Shown one piece after another: positions 40,027 through 47,417 of a DNA stretch of 48,164 nt. The notes under the pieces were generated by a model. It did not search any database, had not been told where the DNA came from, and saw only the letters and a list, made by a program, of their open reading frames with translations. Within the stretch, counting starts at the first letter, position 1. Each line of letters begins with the position of its first letter. Location: positions 1 through 48,164 of the forward strand of contig JAJEHG010000054.1 in the NCBI GenBank assembly GCA_022823825.1. Reading direction: 5' to 3'. The translations under genes and the position numbers were made by a program. Source of the stretch: Nitrosopumilaceae archaeon (GTDB lineage: Archaea; Thermoproteota; Nitrososphaeria; Nitrososphaerales; Nitrosopumilaceae).

Positions 40027-40860
40027 TCAGAGGCGCCGCCCGGTCGTGTGCTCGTACACGCGCGGCCATTCTCCCTCCCCTGATCCTGCGCCGCCGCCGC
40101 TCTCATCGCGCATCTTCCTTATCATGTCAAGGGACTCGGTCGCGCGCATGGCGGCCTCCCGCCCGTTCCTGCCGCTGCCTATCCCGCAGTTCAGGCGTAT
40201 GCCGTCCTGCCGCTCCACCGCGTCCACGAACCTTCGGCCTCCTGACTCCTTGGCCTCGTCCGATGATATAATCATAAAGTTGTCCCCTCCCAAGAAGAAC
40301 GCGAGCGACTCGTGCTCGCGGTAAAAGTATTCGGACATCTTGTGGTACAGCCCGAACATCAGAAGGGATATCTCGTACGGGCTTGCGCCGCGCCGGCGGC
40401 GGCCGCTCAGCCCGTCTATGTCCATGTGCATTATGCTTACGTCGCCGTTCGAATCCGATGATACTGTTGCATCCCCGCCGAATATCATGCCGGCACGTCC
40501 GTGGTTGCCGCCGCCGTCCGCACCGCGCGCATCGGCCTCCCGCGCCGCGTCGGCGGCAGCGGCGTTGGCCGCGGCAGGCGTCCGGCCGCTCCCAATGGAC
40601 ATCCGCACTCGGATGTCGGCAAACTCCGTCGCCAGAGCGTCCTGTATTGCTGCGTGCCCGTCCGCGCCAAGCCCGGAACTGAGGGCGAACAGCTCGTCGG
40701 CGCGGTTTGCAAACACAAGGCAGCCGCGCTCAGAAAACAGGCCCTGGGCCCTGTTGTAAAGCCTCGACTGGAGCATCTGCAGCTCGTGCTCCCTGTCGCT
40801 CCCAAGCGTGAGCGTCCAGGGCCCGTACTCCTCAATCTTCAGGACGCTCAGCTGCACCAT
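40027..40860 (-). CDS. GTP cyclohydrolase III (ArfA-type), GGDEF-like fold
   Basis: Archaeal enzyme that opens GTP to a formamidopyrimidine ribose phosphate, the first step of the archaeal riboflavin/F420 route. The 277-residue protein starts MVQLSVLKIEEYGPWTLTLG SDREHELQMLQSRLY, contains ERGCLVFANRADELFALSSG and VSIMHMDIDGLSGRRRRGAS, and has LAFFLGGDNFMIIS (GGDN, the GGDEF-like active loop). ATG 40860 has a GGAG 9 nt upstream. The frame continues open 5' to a TTG at 40965, adding YACDWCG...NCKECGK with a GYGDGYDGGYGDGYDD tract. Confidence 0.85.
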   Translation of the reverse strand: MVQLSVLKIEEYGPWTLTLGSDREHELQMLQSRLYNRAQGLFSERGCLVFANRADELFALSSGLGADGHAAIQDALATEFADIRVRMSIGSGRTPAAANAAAADAAREADARGADGGGNHGRAGMIFGGDATVSSDSNGDVSIMHMDIDGLSGRRRRGASPYEISLLMFGLYHKMSEYFYREHESLAFFLGGDNFMIISSDEAKESGGRRFVDAVERQDGIRLNCGIGSGRNGREAAMRATESLDMIRKMRDESGGGAGSGEGEWPRVYEHTTGRRL

Positions 40861-40945
40861 CTTGCCGCACTCCTTGCAGTTGCCGCCGCCGTCATCGTAG
40901 CCGTCACCATATCCGCCGTCATAACCATCACCGTAGCCGCACCAG

Positions 40946-41362
40946 TCACATGCGTATCTTTGCAAGCTCCCCGTCTATCTTCAGCAGCGCCTCCATGGCG
41001 CGCTCCGCGACGGGCCTGATCCGCGCAAACGCGTGCCTCTCCTGCATGCCGGGCCCCGTTATGCCGAGAGACACGGGCTTGCCGTGCCTCACCGAGAGGT
41101 CCGCAAGGGCGCGCGCGGTGGAGTGCGCTATGACCTCGTCGTGCTTGGTCTGCCCCTTTATTATGGCCCCGAGCGCCGCCACCCCGTCCACGTCGTCCCG
41201 GCGCAGCAGCGCGTCGGCCACCACGGGCATGTCAAACGCGCCCGGCACCCAGGCGGTGTGCACCACCTCGAGGTTCAGGGCAGCAGCCCTCTCCTTTGCC
41301 ACCTCGTACATCCGCGACGTCACGTCATAGTTGAACTCGGCCACCACGATGGATATCCTCAA
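40946..41362 (-). CDS. ribH: 6,7-dimethyl-8-ribityllumazine synthase (RibH/RibE)
   Basis: Condenses 5-amino-6-ribitylaminouracil with dihydroxybutanone phosphate. The 138-residue chain, LRISIVVAEFNYDVTSRMYE then VVHTAWVPGAFDMPVVADAL, DGVAALGAIIKGQTKHDEVI and GKPVSLGITGPGMQERHAFA RI, shows all family motifs including the VPGAFD and GxIIKGxTxHxE active-site loops. No ATG fits; TTG at 41362 is chosen because it begins the first conserved strand and lies 2 nt after the ribB stop. ribB is upstream on the same strand, and the two are plainly one operon. Confidence 0.88.
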   Translation of the reverse strand: MRISIVVAEFNYDVTSRMYEVAKERAAALNLEVVHTAWVPGAFDMPVVADALLRRDDVDGVAALGAIIKGQTKHDEVIAHSTARALADLSVRHGKPVSLGITGPGMQERHAFARIRPVAERAMEALLKIDGELAKIRM

Positions 41363-41364
41363 TT

Positions 41365-42042
41365 TCAGTGCACCCTGGCATATTCGGCCAATTCCCTGCC
41401 GTCTACAAGCGGCATGCCGTGCTGCGCGGCGAACTTGGATGCCTTTTCGACTGACAGCGCCGCGTACGTCTGCGCGTCCATCATCTCGCACATCGCCATG
41501 ACGGGCCGGAGCCCGGCGGCCTTTGCCAGATATATGGACATCTCGGTGTGCCCCTGGCGCTCCTCCAGCAGGTTCCTTGACGCGATAAGCAGCGGTACGT
41601 GCCCCGGCGTCCGGAATGACTTTGCAAACGCCCCCGCCATGTCCTCCCCGGCGTCGTACACGCGCGCAAGGTCCGATATGGTTGCGGAGCGGTCCCTGTC
41701 GGTTATGCCGGTGTACGTGCGCCTGGAGTTTACCAATATCGAGAACGTCGAGCGGTCCCCGTACGGGGCAAGCCCCATTATCATGGACTTGTCGCATGCG
41801 GCGGCCCCCGAATCGGCCAGTATGTCGTGCATGTACCGTATCCCGACTGAGCGGGCAAACTCGTGGTCCACCGCGACGCACAGCAGGCCGCCTGCGCGCT
41901 GCCGCATCCTTGCCACGTGCTCCGGGCTTGCCGTCCCGGCGTACGCCACCATGTCGACCTCGTCCTCCCTGCCCTCCGAGTCGTGCAACAGTACGAACTC
42001 GCCGCGCCTCAGGGATGCGAGCGCGTCATCAAGCGGTGCCAT
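41365..42042 (-). CDS. ribB: 3,4-dihydroxy-2-butanone 4-phosphate synthase (RibB)
   Basis: Forms the four-carbon unit for lumazine from ribulose 5-phosphate. The 225-residue protein has FVLLHDSEGREDEVDMVAYA (D.EgReDE.D metal site), LLCVAVDHEFARSVGIRYMH, GITDRDRSATISDLARVYDA, FRTPGHVPLLIA (the RPGH-like loop) and RQGHTEMSIYLAKAAGLRPV (HTE.s). The ATG at 42042 is used: TATA-like ACTATAAAG (plus strand 42064-42072) lies about 27 nt upstream, followed by two palindromes. Upstream extension to 42102 would run through the palindromes and is rejected. Confidence 0.92.
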   Translation of the reverse strand: MAPLDDALASLRRGEFVLLHDSEGREDEVDMVAYAGTASPEHVARMRQRAGGLLCVAVDHEFARSVGIRYMHDILADSGAAACDKSMIMGLAPYGDRSTFSILVNSRRTYTGITDRDRSATISDLARVYDAGEDMAGAFAKSFRTPGHVPLLIASRNLLEERQGHTEMSIYLAKAAGLRPVMAMCEMMDAQTYAALSVEKASKFAAQHGMPLVDGRELAEYARVH

Positions 42043-42074
42043 AACGGAGAATCCGCACGTTCCGACTATAAAGC

Positions 42075-42108
42075 TTACCAACATGTTGGTAATTACCCAC
42101 ATGTGGGT
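42075..42108. promoter_or_regulatory. Tandem palindromes upstream of the ribB promoter
   Basis: TTACCAACATGTTGGTAA (42075-42092) is an exact 18-bp palindrome, and ACCCACATGTGGGT (42095-42108) an exact 14-bp palindrome. Their centres are 18 bp apart and both contain CCxACATGTxGG. They adjoin the ribB TATA box and fill the 75-nt gap after the ribC stop at 42118. The layout is that of two operator sites for a dimeric regulator, possibly the archaeal riboflavin regulator RbkR, though I cannot verify its thaumarchaeal motif. Confidence 0.7.
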
Positions 42109-42117
42109 TGCTGTCAG

Positions 42118-42705
42118 TCAGTCCAGTACGTACTTGCCCAGCACGTCGGTCTCGATATTTAGCTTGTCACCGGCCTTTTTGGCAGACAGGTTTGTCACCT
42201 GCACCGTATGCGGTATGAGCGAGACTGAGGCGGTGCGGTCCCCGACTGACACTATGGTCAGGCTTATGCCGTCGAGCGCGACGGAGCCCTTTTTCACCAC
42301 GTACTTGGCAAGGCGCTTTGGTATGCGGAACCACATGCGCACCTCGCCGGGCTTTTTCTGCATCTTGGTGATGGTGGCCTTGCCGTCTACGTGCCCGAGC
42401 ACAAAGTGCCCCTCGAGTCTGTCGCCCACCTTGAGGCTGCGCTCCACGTTTACGATGCCGCCCGCCTTCAGGCCCCCGAGGCTGGTCTTTTTGATCGTCT
42501 CCTCTACGAGCTCAAATGTGCACTCGGAGCCGTCTATGGATATGGCAGTGAGGCACACGCCGTTGAGCGCCACGCTCTGCCCCTCTTTCAGCCCCCTGGG
42601 CTTTTTCTGCAGGTCCACCACGAGCTTGGCCGCGGCGCCCCGGCCTGACGTGTCGGTGGTGATGCTCTTGACCAGGCCGGTATTCTCTATGATTCCAGTG
42701 AACAT
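42118..42705 (-). CDS. ribC: Riboflavin synthase, alpha-chain (lumazine-binding) type
   Basis: Dismutates two 6,7-dimethyl-8-ribityllumazines to riboflavin. The 195-residue protein starts MFTGIIENTGLVKSITTDTS, the universal MFTGI(I/V)E signature, and consists of two lumazine-binding barrels: GQSVALNGVCLTAISIDG with NVERSLKVGDRLEGHFVLGH VDGKATI, then GSVALDGISLTIVSVGDRTA with SVSLIPHTVQVTNLSAKKAG. This alpha-type enzyme contrasts with the pentameric archaeal type found in methanogens. A TATA-like ATTATATTTG (plus strand 42731-42740) lies about 30 nt upstream. ribB follows downstream behind the palindromes. Confidence 0.92.
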   Translation of the reverse strand: MFTGIIENTGLVKSITTDTSGRGAAAKLVVDLQKKPRGLKEGQSVALNGVCLTAISIDGSECTFELVEETIKKTSLGGLKAGGIVNVERSLKVGDRLEGHFVLGHVDGKATITKMQKKPGEVRMWFRIPKRLAKYVVKKGSVALDGISLTIVSVGDRTASVSLIPHTVQVTNLSAKKAGDKLNIETDVLGKYVLD

Positions 42706-42787
42706 TTTGGTGATATTAGTGCGGCGTGGGCAAATATAATCAAAGTGACGCAGGCGCATGCGGCGCGTCCAGGATGCCGTCGCGCCG

Positions 42788-43504
42788 TCAGGCGTCGCCG
42801 GACAGCATCTCAGAGTACTCTTTGTTGCAGAACTGGTGGAACACGGAGCAGTTGCTGTTTTTCGCGTCGGATATGATGCGCCCCATGTCCCCGTCCCGCA
42901 CGCCCTGGGCCGCCAGAAACGCCTCGTCGCCCCTTCCCAGCTTGGCAAAGATCCGGGAGCGGGCGGCAGAGACGTCCCTTGCAACCTGCCTGTCCACCCT
43001 CCCCTCTGCCGCGTCATACAGCCGCAGCGCGTCCTCGTACCTGCCAAGGTGCGTCATGGAGAGCGCCTTGTTGAGCAGGGCCGTCACGTCGCCCGGCGAC
43101 GCCTCAAGGGCCCTGTCGTAGTATGGAAGGGACTCCGCGTGGCGGCCCGTCCGGGTGAGCGCGAGCGCGACGCCCGTAAGCGCCGTCACGTCGCGGGGGT
43201 TTGACTGCAGCATCTGCTTGCACGTCTCGACTGCCTCGTCGTGCATGTCCAGGGCCTCGAGCGCGGTCAGCCTGTTTCTGAGCGCGTACTCGTCGTACGG
43301 CCTCAGCTTTAGCACCCTGTCGCAGTACGGCAGGGCATCCCCGTGGCGCTCCATGCATATGAGCGCGAGCGCGATGTTCTGCAGGGCGGTCATGTCGTCC
43401 GGGTCTCTTGCGAGCATCTGCTTGCAATAGTCGTGCATCTTCTCGTACCGGCCCGCGTCGAACATTGATTTTATCACGTTTGAGGGGTCCAGCAGGTTTA
43501 CCAT
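42788..43504 (-). CDS. TPR-repeat protein
   Basis: A 238-residue protein with at least five tetratricopeptide units of 34 residues: ARDPDDMTALQNIALALICM ERHGDALPYCDRVLKLRPYD, EYALRNRLTALEALDMHDEA and DVTALLNKALSMTHLGRYED ALRLYDAAEG. Alternating A/L/Y/P consensus positions are clear. The C-terminal 50 residues (NSNCSVFHQFCNKEYSEML) leave the repeat pattern and contain two Cys. It probably mediates protein-protein interaction. CAAATTAACG (plus strand, about 43526-43535) is a TATA candidate 27 nt upstream. Confidence 0.85.
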   Translation of the reverse strand: MVNLLDPSNVIKSMFDAGRYEKMHDYCKQMLARDPDDMTALQNIALALICMERHGDALPYCDRVLKLRPYDEYALRNRLTALEALDMHDEAVETCKQMLQSNPRDVTALTGVALALTRTGRHAESLPYYDRALEASPGDVTALLNKALSMTHLGRYEDALRLYDAAEGRVDRQVARDVSAARSRIFAKLGRGDEAFLAAQGVRDGDMGRIISDAKNSNCSVFHQFCNKEYSEMLSGDA

Positions 43505-43609
43505 CTGTCACTCAAGGGGCGCGTCAAATTAACGTGTTATTGTTGGCGGCGGTTTGTTGGTGTGACGGCGGTGGCATGGTGGTGATGACGGTGGTAAAAA
43601 GGCGCATCA

Positions 43610-44497
43610 TCAGCCGGTGGCATCCGTGGCCAGGTCAAGGACCGCCCGCGCCTGCTTGTAGTGAACCTCGTCGATCATCCGCCCCTCCACCGAGGTAGCC
43701 CCCCTGCCCTTCTCCGCGGACTTTACGTACGCGTCGGCGACCTTGCGCGCCCAGTCCACCTCCGACCTCGTGGGGTGGAACACCCTGTGCACCGTGTCGA
43801 TCTGGTCCGGGTGGATCACGCTCTTGCCGGCAAACCCAAGCGACCTGCCGAGCGCGCAGTCGCGCTCAAGCCCCTTTGCATCCTTGAGGTCCTGCCATAT
43901 GCCGTCGATTGCAGGCACGCCCGCCGCCCTCGCGTCAAGCGCCACCCTTGCGCGCGCGTACCTGGCGGCGTCGGACTGCGCCGTATACTCTATCCCCATG
44001 TCGGCAAGCAGGTCAAAGACCCCGAATATCACGCAGTCAATCCGGGAGTGCCTGCTGCTGCCCCCGGACGAGGCGATCTCGTACGCCTTTACCACACCCT
44101 CGGCCGATTCGATTGACGGCATCACGCCGACCGGCCCCAGGCGGCGGCGGCGCTCCAGGTCCTCCAGCGTCTTTACTATCCTTCTGAGCTGGACCTTGTT
44201 GTCCAGCTTTGGGATCACCACGCCGTCTATCCCGCGGCGGACCACCTCACCCAGGTCCGACGGTATCAGCCCGGAGGCCGGCGAGTTTGTCCGCACGTAC
44301 ACCGCGCCGGCCGCGTACGAGCCGCGGTCGCGGAGCGCCTGCCGTATCATCTGCCGGGCCTCCCCCTTCTGGACGTCCGGAACCGAGTCCTCCAGGTCAA
44401 AGCAGACGATGTCGGCCCTCAGGCTCTTTGCCTTTTCAATAAACCTCGGGTTGTTTCCGGGAACAAAGCAGAGACTGCGGAATAGCCGCGGCGGCAA
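43610..44497 (-). CDS. HpcH/HpaI aldolase family, CitE-like lyase
   Basis: A 295-residue CitE-like TIM-barrel lyase. LFRSLCFVPGNNPRFIEKAK, DIVCFDLEDSVPDVQKGEAR (ED metal/substrate motif), AAGAVYVRTNSPAS, GVMPSIESAEGVVKAYEIAS, CVIFGVFDLLADMGIEY and GFAGKSVIHPDQIDTVHRVF are standard. Family members cleave citryl-, malyl- or citramalyl-CoA. It starts 6 nt after the stop of the alcohol dehydrogenase-like gene, so the two form an operon, hinting at a CoA-thioester pathway. Substrate is not determinable here. Confidence 0.88.
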   Translation of the reverse strand: MPPRLFRSLCFVPGNNPRFIEKAKSLRADIVCFDLEDSVPDVQKGEARQMIRQALRDRGSYAAGAVYVRTNSPASGLIPSDLGEVVRRGIDGVVIPKLDNKVQLRRIVKTLEDLERRRRLGPVGVMPSIESAEGVVKAYEIASSGGSSRHSRIDCVIFGVFDLLADMGIEYTAQSDAARYARARVALDARAAGVPAIDGIWQDLKDAKGLERDCALGRSLGFAGKSVIHPDQIDTVHRVFHPTRSEVDWARKVADAYVKSAEKGRGATSVEGRMIDEVHYKQARAVLDLATDATG

Positions 44498-44503
44498 CTG
44501 CGC

Positions 44504-45580
44504 TCAGCCCTGCGACTTTAAGAGTATCTTTCCAAAGAGTCCCTTGCCGGTGAGCATCTTTGTGTGCGCCTCGGCCGCCTGCTCGTACGAGTATATGGAG
44601 TCTATCTGGGACTTGATCTTGCCCTGGCCCATCCAGTAGAGGCCCTGGTCAAACTCGGCCTTTGTGCCCTGCGTGGAGCCCAGTATGTTGGTGCCCTTGA
44701 AGAATATGTGCCGCAGGTCGGTGTGGGCGTCGTATCCGGTGGTGGCGCCGCACGAGACCAGCGTCGCCCCGTACTTTAGCAGGGTGAGCTGCTTGTTCCA
44801 GTGCGTCTCGCCTATGTGGTCGAATGAAATGTCGATGCCCGGCGCCTCTCCCTTTCTCTTTGCAATCTCCTTGGAGTGCGCCCAGACTTCCTTGTGCCAG
44901 TCCTCCTTGCGGTGGTCCACCGCATAGTCGGCCCCGAGCTCGATGCACTTGTCGAGCTTGTCGGGGCTCGCAGTCGCGATGACGTCGCAGTTGTACAGTT
45001 TTGCAATCTGAATACCAAAGCTCCCGACCCCGGAGCCGCCGCCCATTATCAGCACGGTCTGCCCCGGCGTTATCTTCGCCCTACCCACCAGCATGTGCCA
45101 AGACGTCAGGAGCGTCATGGACGACGCGGCCGCCTCGTCGTACGACACGGACTCGGGTATCTTCGAGACGTTGACCTCCGGCAGGTGCGTCACCTCCTGG
45201 TACGCGCCCCACGTGGGCCCCGTCTGGAAGCCCCATATCGTGCGCCTCGTGCAGTCGAACTCGCGCCCGTCGGTGCACGCCTTGCAGACCCTGCAGGCCA
45301 TGTTGGAGTGAGACACGACGCGGTCGCCCACCTGTATGTCCCTGACGTCGTCGCCCACGGCGATGACATCGCCTGCGGCGTCGGATCCGGACACGTGCGG
45401 CAGCGGGACTGCCACTGGCTGCCCCCTCATGCCCCAGATGTCGTTGTAGTTCAGGGCTGCCGCCTTTACCTCAAAGACGACCTCGTTGGACTTTGGCTTT
45501 GGCTCGTCAAGATCCTTTACCTGCAGTATGCGGGCATAGTCGTCGTCAGGTGCGTACTCCTCGTACACTACGGCCTTCAT
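44504..45580 (-). CDS. Zinc-type alcohol dehydrogenase/enoyl reductase (MDR family)
   Basis: A 358-residue medium-chain dehydrogenase/reductase. AALNYNDIWGMRGQPVAVPL PHVSGSDAAGDVIAVGDDV is the GroES-like domain; SNMACRVCKACTDGREFDC carries a structural zinc cluster; TPGQTVLIMGGGSGVGSFGI QIAKLYNCDVIATAS is the NAD(P)-binding GxGxxG. It resembles acryloyl-CoA or crotonyl-CoA reductase-like MDRs of the archaeal 3HP/4HB-type pathways; I infer this from pattern, not a search. TATA TTATATTTATG-like sequence (plus strand CATAAATATAGC, 45601-45612) is 27 nt upstream. It is first in an operon with the CitE-like gene. Confidence 0.85.
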   Translation of the reverse strand: MKAVVYEEYAPDDDYARILQVKDLDEPKPKSNEVVFEVKAAALNYNDIWGMRGQPVAVPLPHVSGSDAAGDVIAVGDDVRDIQVGDRVVSHSNMACRVCKACTDGREFDCTRRTIWGFQTGPTWGAYQEVTHLPEVNVSKIPESVSYDEAAASSMTLLTSWHMLVGRAKITPGQTVLIMGGGSGVGSFGIQIAKLYNCDVIATASPDKLDKCIELGADYAVDHRKEDWHKEVWAHSKEIAKRKGEAPGIDISFDHIGETHWNKQLTLLKYGATLVSCGATTGYDAHTDLRHIFFKGTNILGSTQGTKAEFDQGLYWMGQGKIKSQIDSIYSYEQAAEAHTKMLTGKGLFGKILLKSQG

Positions 45581-45775
45581 AATGGCACCGGCAAAAATCC
45601 CATAAATATAGCTTATCTGTCAAGCCGGGCAACCGGTAGGCGGCCGTCGTCTCCCATCCCATCCTACCCCTCCCGGATCGGCCTGGCTAGGCGTCTTATC
45701 GGCTGCCAGAATTCCAGAATTCGTGCGTATTGCGCAGTGGGGGAAGAGGGAGGGTGAGGTGAGCAGCCGCACAGG

Positions 45776-46711
45776 TCAGCCCCTGCATGCGTACCCGGGT
45801 TCGTCCAGGTATGCCTCTGGATACGCCTCGCTGATCAGATTCCTGATCTCACACATGGCCTTGTCATTCGGATCGTATCTTCCATCGGCAAGCTCCGCGA
45901 GCATCTCGTCAAAGCTGAATTTTGTACTAAACTGGTCGCCAAACGACCTGTCAGCCTCAAGCAGGTTCACGGTGATCACGGGGCCGTTAGGATGGCTTAT
46001 GTCGATTGCGAAAAACTCTTCGTCTATCTGCCCGTCAAGGGGCGAGCTTTGCTGCATCATGTCCGAATCAGACAACTTGGTGTTCGGGGGTATGCTGAGC
46101 AGCTCAGTAACCGTGCCATTGACCGTAATACTGCCCGGCAGGAAGTCGTGGACCGTTCTGAAGGCGATGTTTCCATCAGGCGTGGCTTGGCCCCTGCGCT
46201 TTTCTGGAACCTGTTCGCCAAACGCGTTGCTGTATGCCGTTGCAAACATTTCATGATATATCGCGAGCGTTTTCTCCCTGGCGGCCTCCCGGTTGTCCCC
46301 CACGTTCGTGAAGGCAAGGTACGTCTCGCCAAGGTTGGCCGCCACCGTAAACATTACGACGTTCTCACGGTTTCTGACTTCCCCGCCCTGTGCAACGATT
46401 TCGTCGCTGAAATAACTCCCCGACGACATATTGACAAACAGGGTACTCAGGTCCAGCTTTCCGTTCTCAAGATCCGTAGCGGATTCGGGAGTCACCGTGT
46501 CCCCTCTTTTTACGTCAAACAGGTCATGGGCAACCAGCTGCAGCACTCCCAGATCTTGCAGTGTGATTGTGGTGGCGTGGCTGTCTGCAAACGCATCGGG
46601 TTCCATTCCACCGCCGCCCCCGCCGCCAACCAACAAAGCCAGAACGCAGGCGGCACCCAGCGCATGGAATTTGTATCGTGCTCCATCTCGAATGTCCGGC
46701 ATCGCGCTCAA
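45776..46711 (-). CDS. Secreted hypothetical protein
   Basis: A 311-residue protein with an N-terminal hydrophobic segment (ALGAACVLALLVGGGGGGG) that looks like a signal or anchor with a glycine run, then DAFADSHATTITLQDLGVLQ. The exported domain contains VMFTVAANLGETYLAFTNVG, EKTLAIYHEMFATAYSNAFG, FLPGSITVNGTVTELLSIPP and FDEMLAELADGRYDPNDKAM CEI. No catalytic motif is seen; two cysteines near the C-terminus could pair. Function unknown. It is a stand-alone gene; the upstream 700 nt lack genes. Confidence 0.7.
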   Translation of the reverse strand: MSAMPDIRDGARYKFHALGAACVLALLVGGGGGGGMEPDAFADSHATTITLQDLGVLQLVAHDLFDVKRGDTVTPESATDLENGKLDLSTLFVNMSSGSYFSDEIVAQGGEVRNRENVVMFTVAANLGETYLAFTNVGDNREAAREKTLAIYHEMFATAYSNAFGEQVPEKRRGQATPDGNIAFRTVHDFLPGSITVNGTVTELLSIPPNTKLSDSDMMQQSSPLDGQIDEEFFAIDISHPNGPVITVNLLEADRSFGDQFSTKFSFDEMLAELADGRYDPNDKAMCEIRNLISEAYPEAYLDEPGYACRG

Positions 46712-47417
46712 TTCCCATCAGTTTGGATTAACTAACTCAACTCGGCCATGCGGCGCCTTTCCGTTGTGGAATCAGCCATGACTGGCGTGATTGCCGGGAT
46801 CTTCGACTCATCCCGGCTACACTTGGTTGCGGCATGCCTCATTATTGCGACAAAATTGGTAGTGTTTATAACAGTTGTCTAGAATTTGTTGTTAATCGGT
46901 ACATGTGTCTGAAAATCACTGAATTTATATTATATATGTTAAGCGACGCCGCAGCCGGTTATTCTGGCCCATGTCCAAGCTATTTTTACATAACCGTGGC
47001 TAGCGGCCCCGCCGCCTAAGACACCCTGCTCCCATGTCAAACTGCCATGTCGCGAAACCGCCATGGATGCAACTCGATGTTCCGTTGGGGCTCCTTCAAG
47101 GGGCGCATAATACCGCCAAGTCTTGGCCTTTATGGCCGAAGACGCGCTCACGATGCTGGTGCGCCGGGCAACTCTTGTAGAACGTCCTAAGATGCCCTTT
47201 CATCCAACTCGGCCCCGAGACCGCCGTTCAGGGTTCTTGTCTCTGAGCCGGCCATGCGCGTGGCGCAAAGAAGGCGGGACAGGAAGGGTTGCGATGTGAT
47301 TCTGCAGGCATGCCAGCCGACACCTTGCAGAGATGCGACCAGTGGCGCGCCAGACGCGCCCTTGCTGTCACATGCCGTCTTGGCGTTGCCCGTTGGACGG
47401 GCCCCCGCAACGGCAGG
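46712..47417. other. Gene-poor interval
   Basis: About 700 nt between two minus-strand genes. 46850-46950 is AT-rich, with TATATTATATATG-like boxes, and the rest is mixed and GC-rich. Short frames occur on both strands (for example ITVASGPAA and CHVAKPPWMQ-like peptides), but none has family features. It could hold a decayed element, as composition resembles the repeat-flanked stretches of the island. I see no RNA gene. Confidence 0.4.

Noticed and set aside
46834-47410. Short frames on both strands in the gene-poor interval
   Set aside because: No promoter spacing, no family motifs and biased composition; treated as non-coding.
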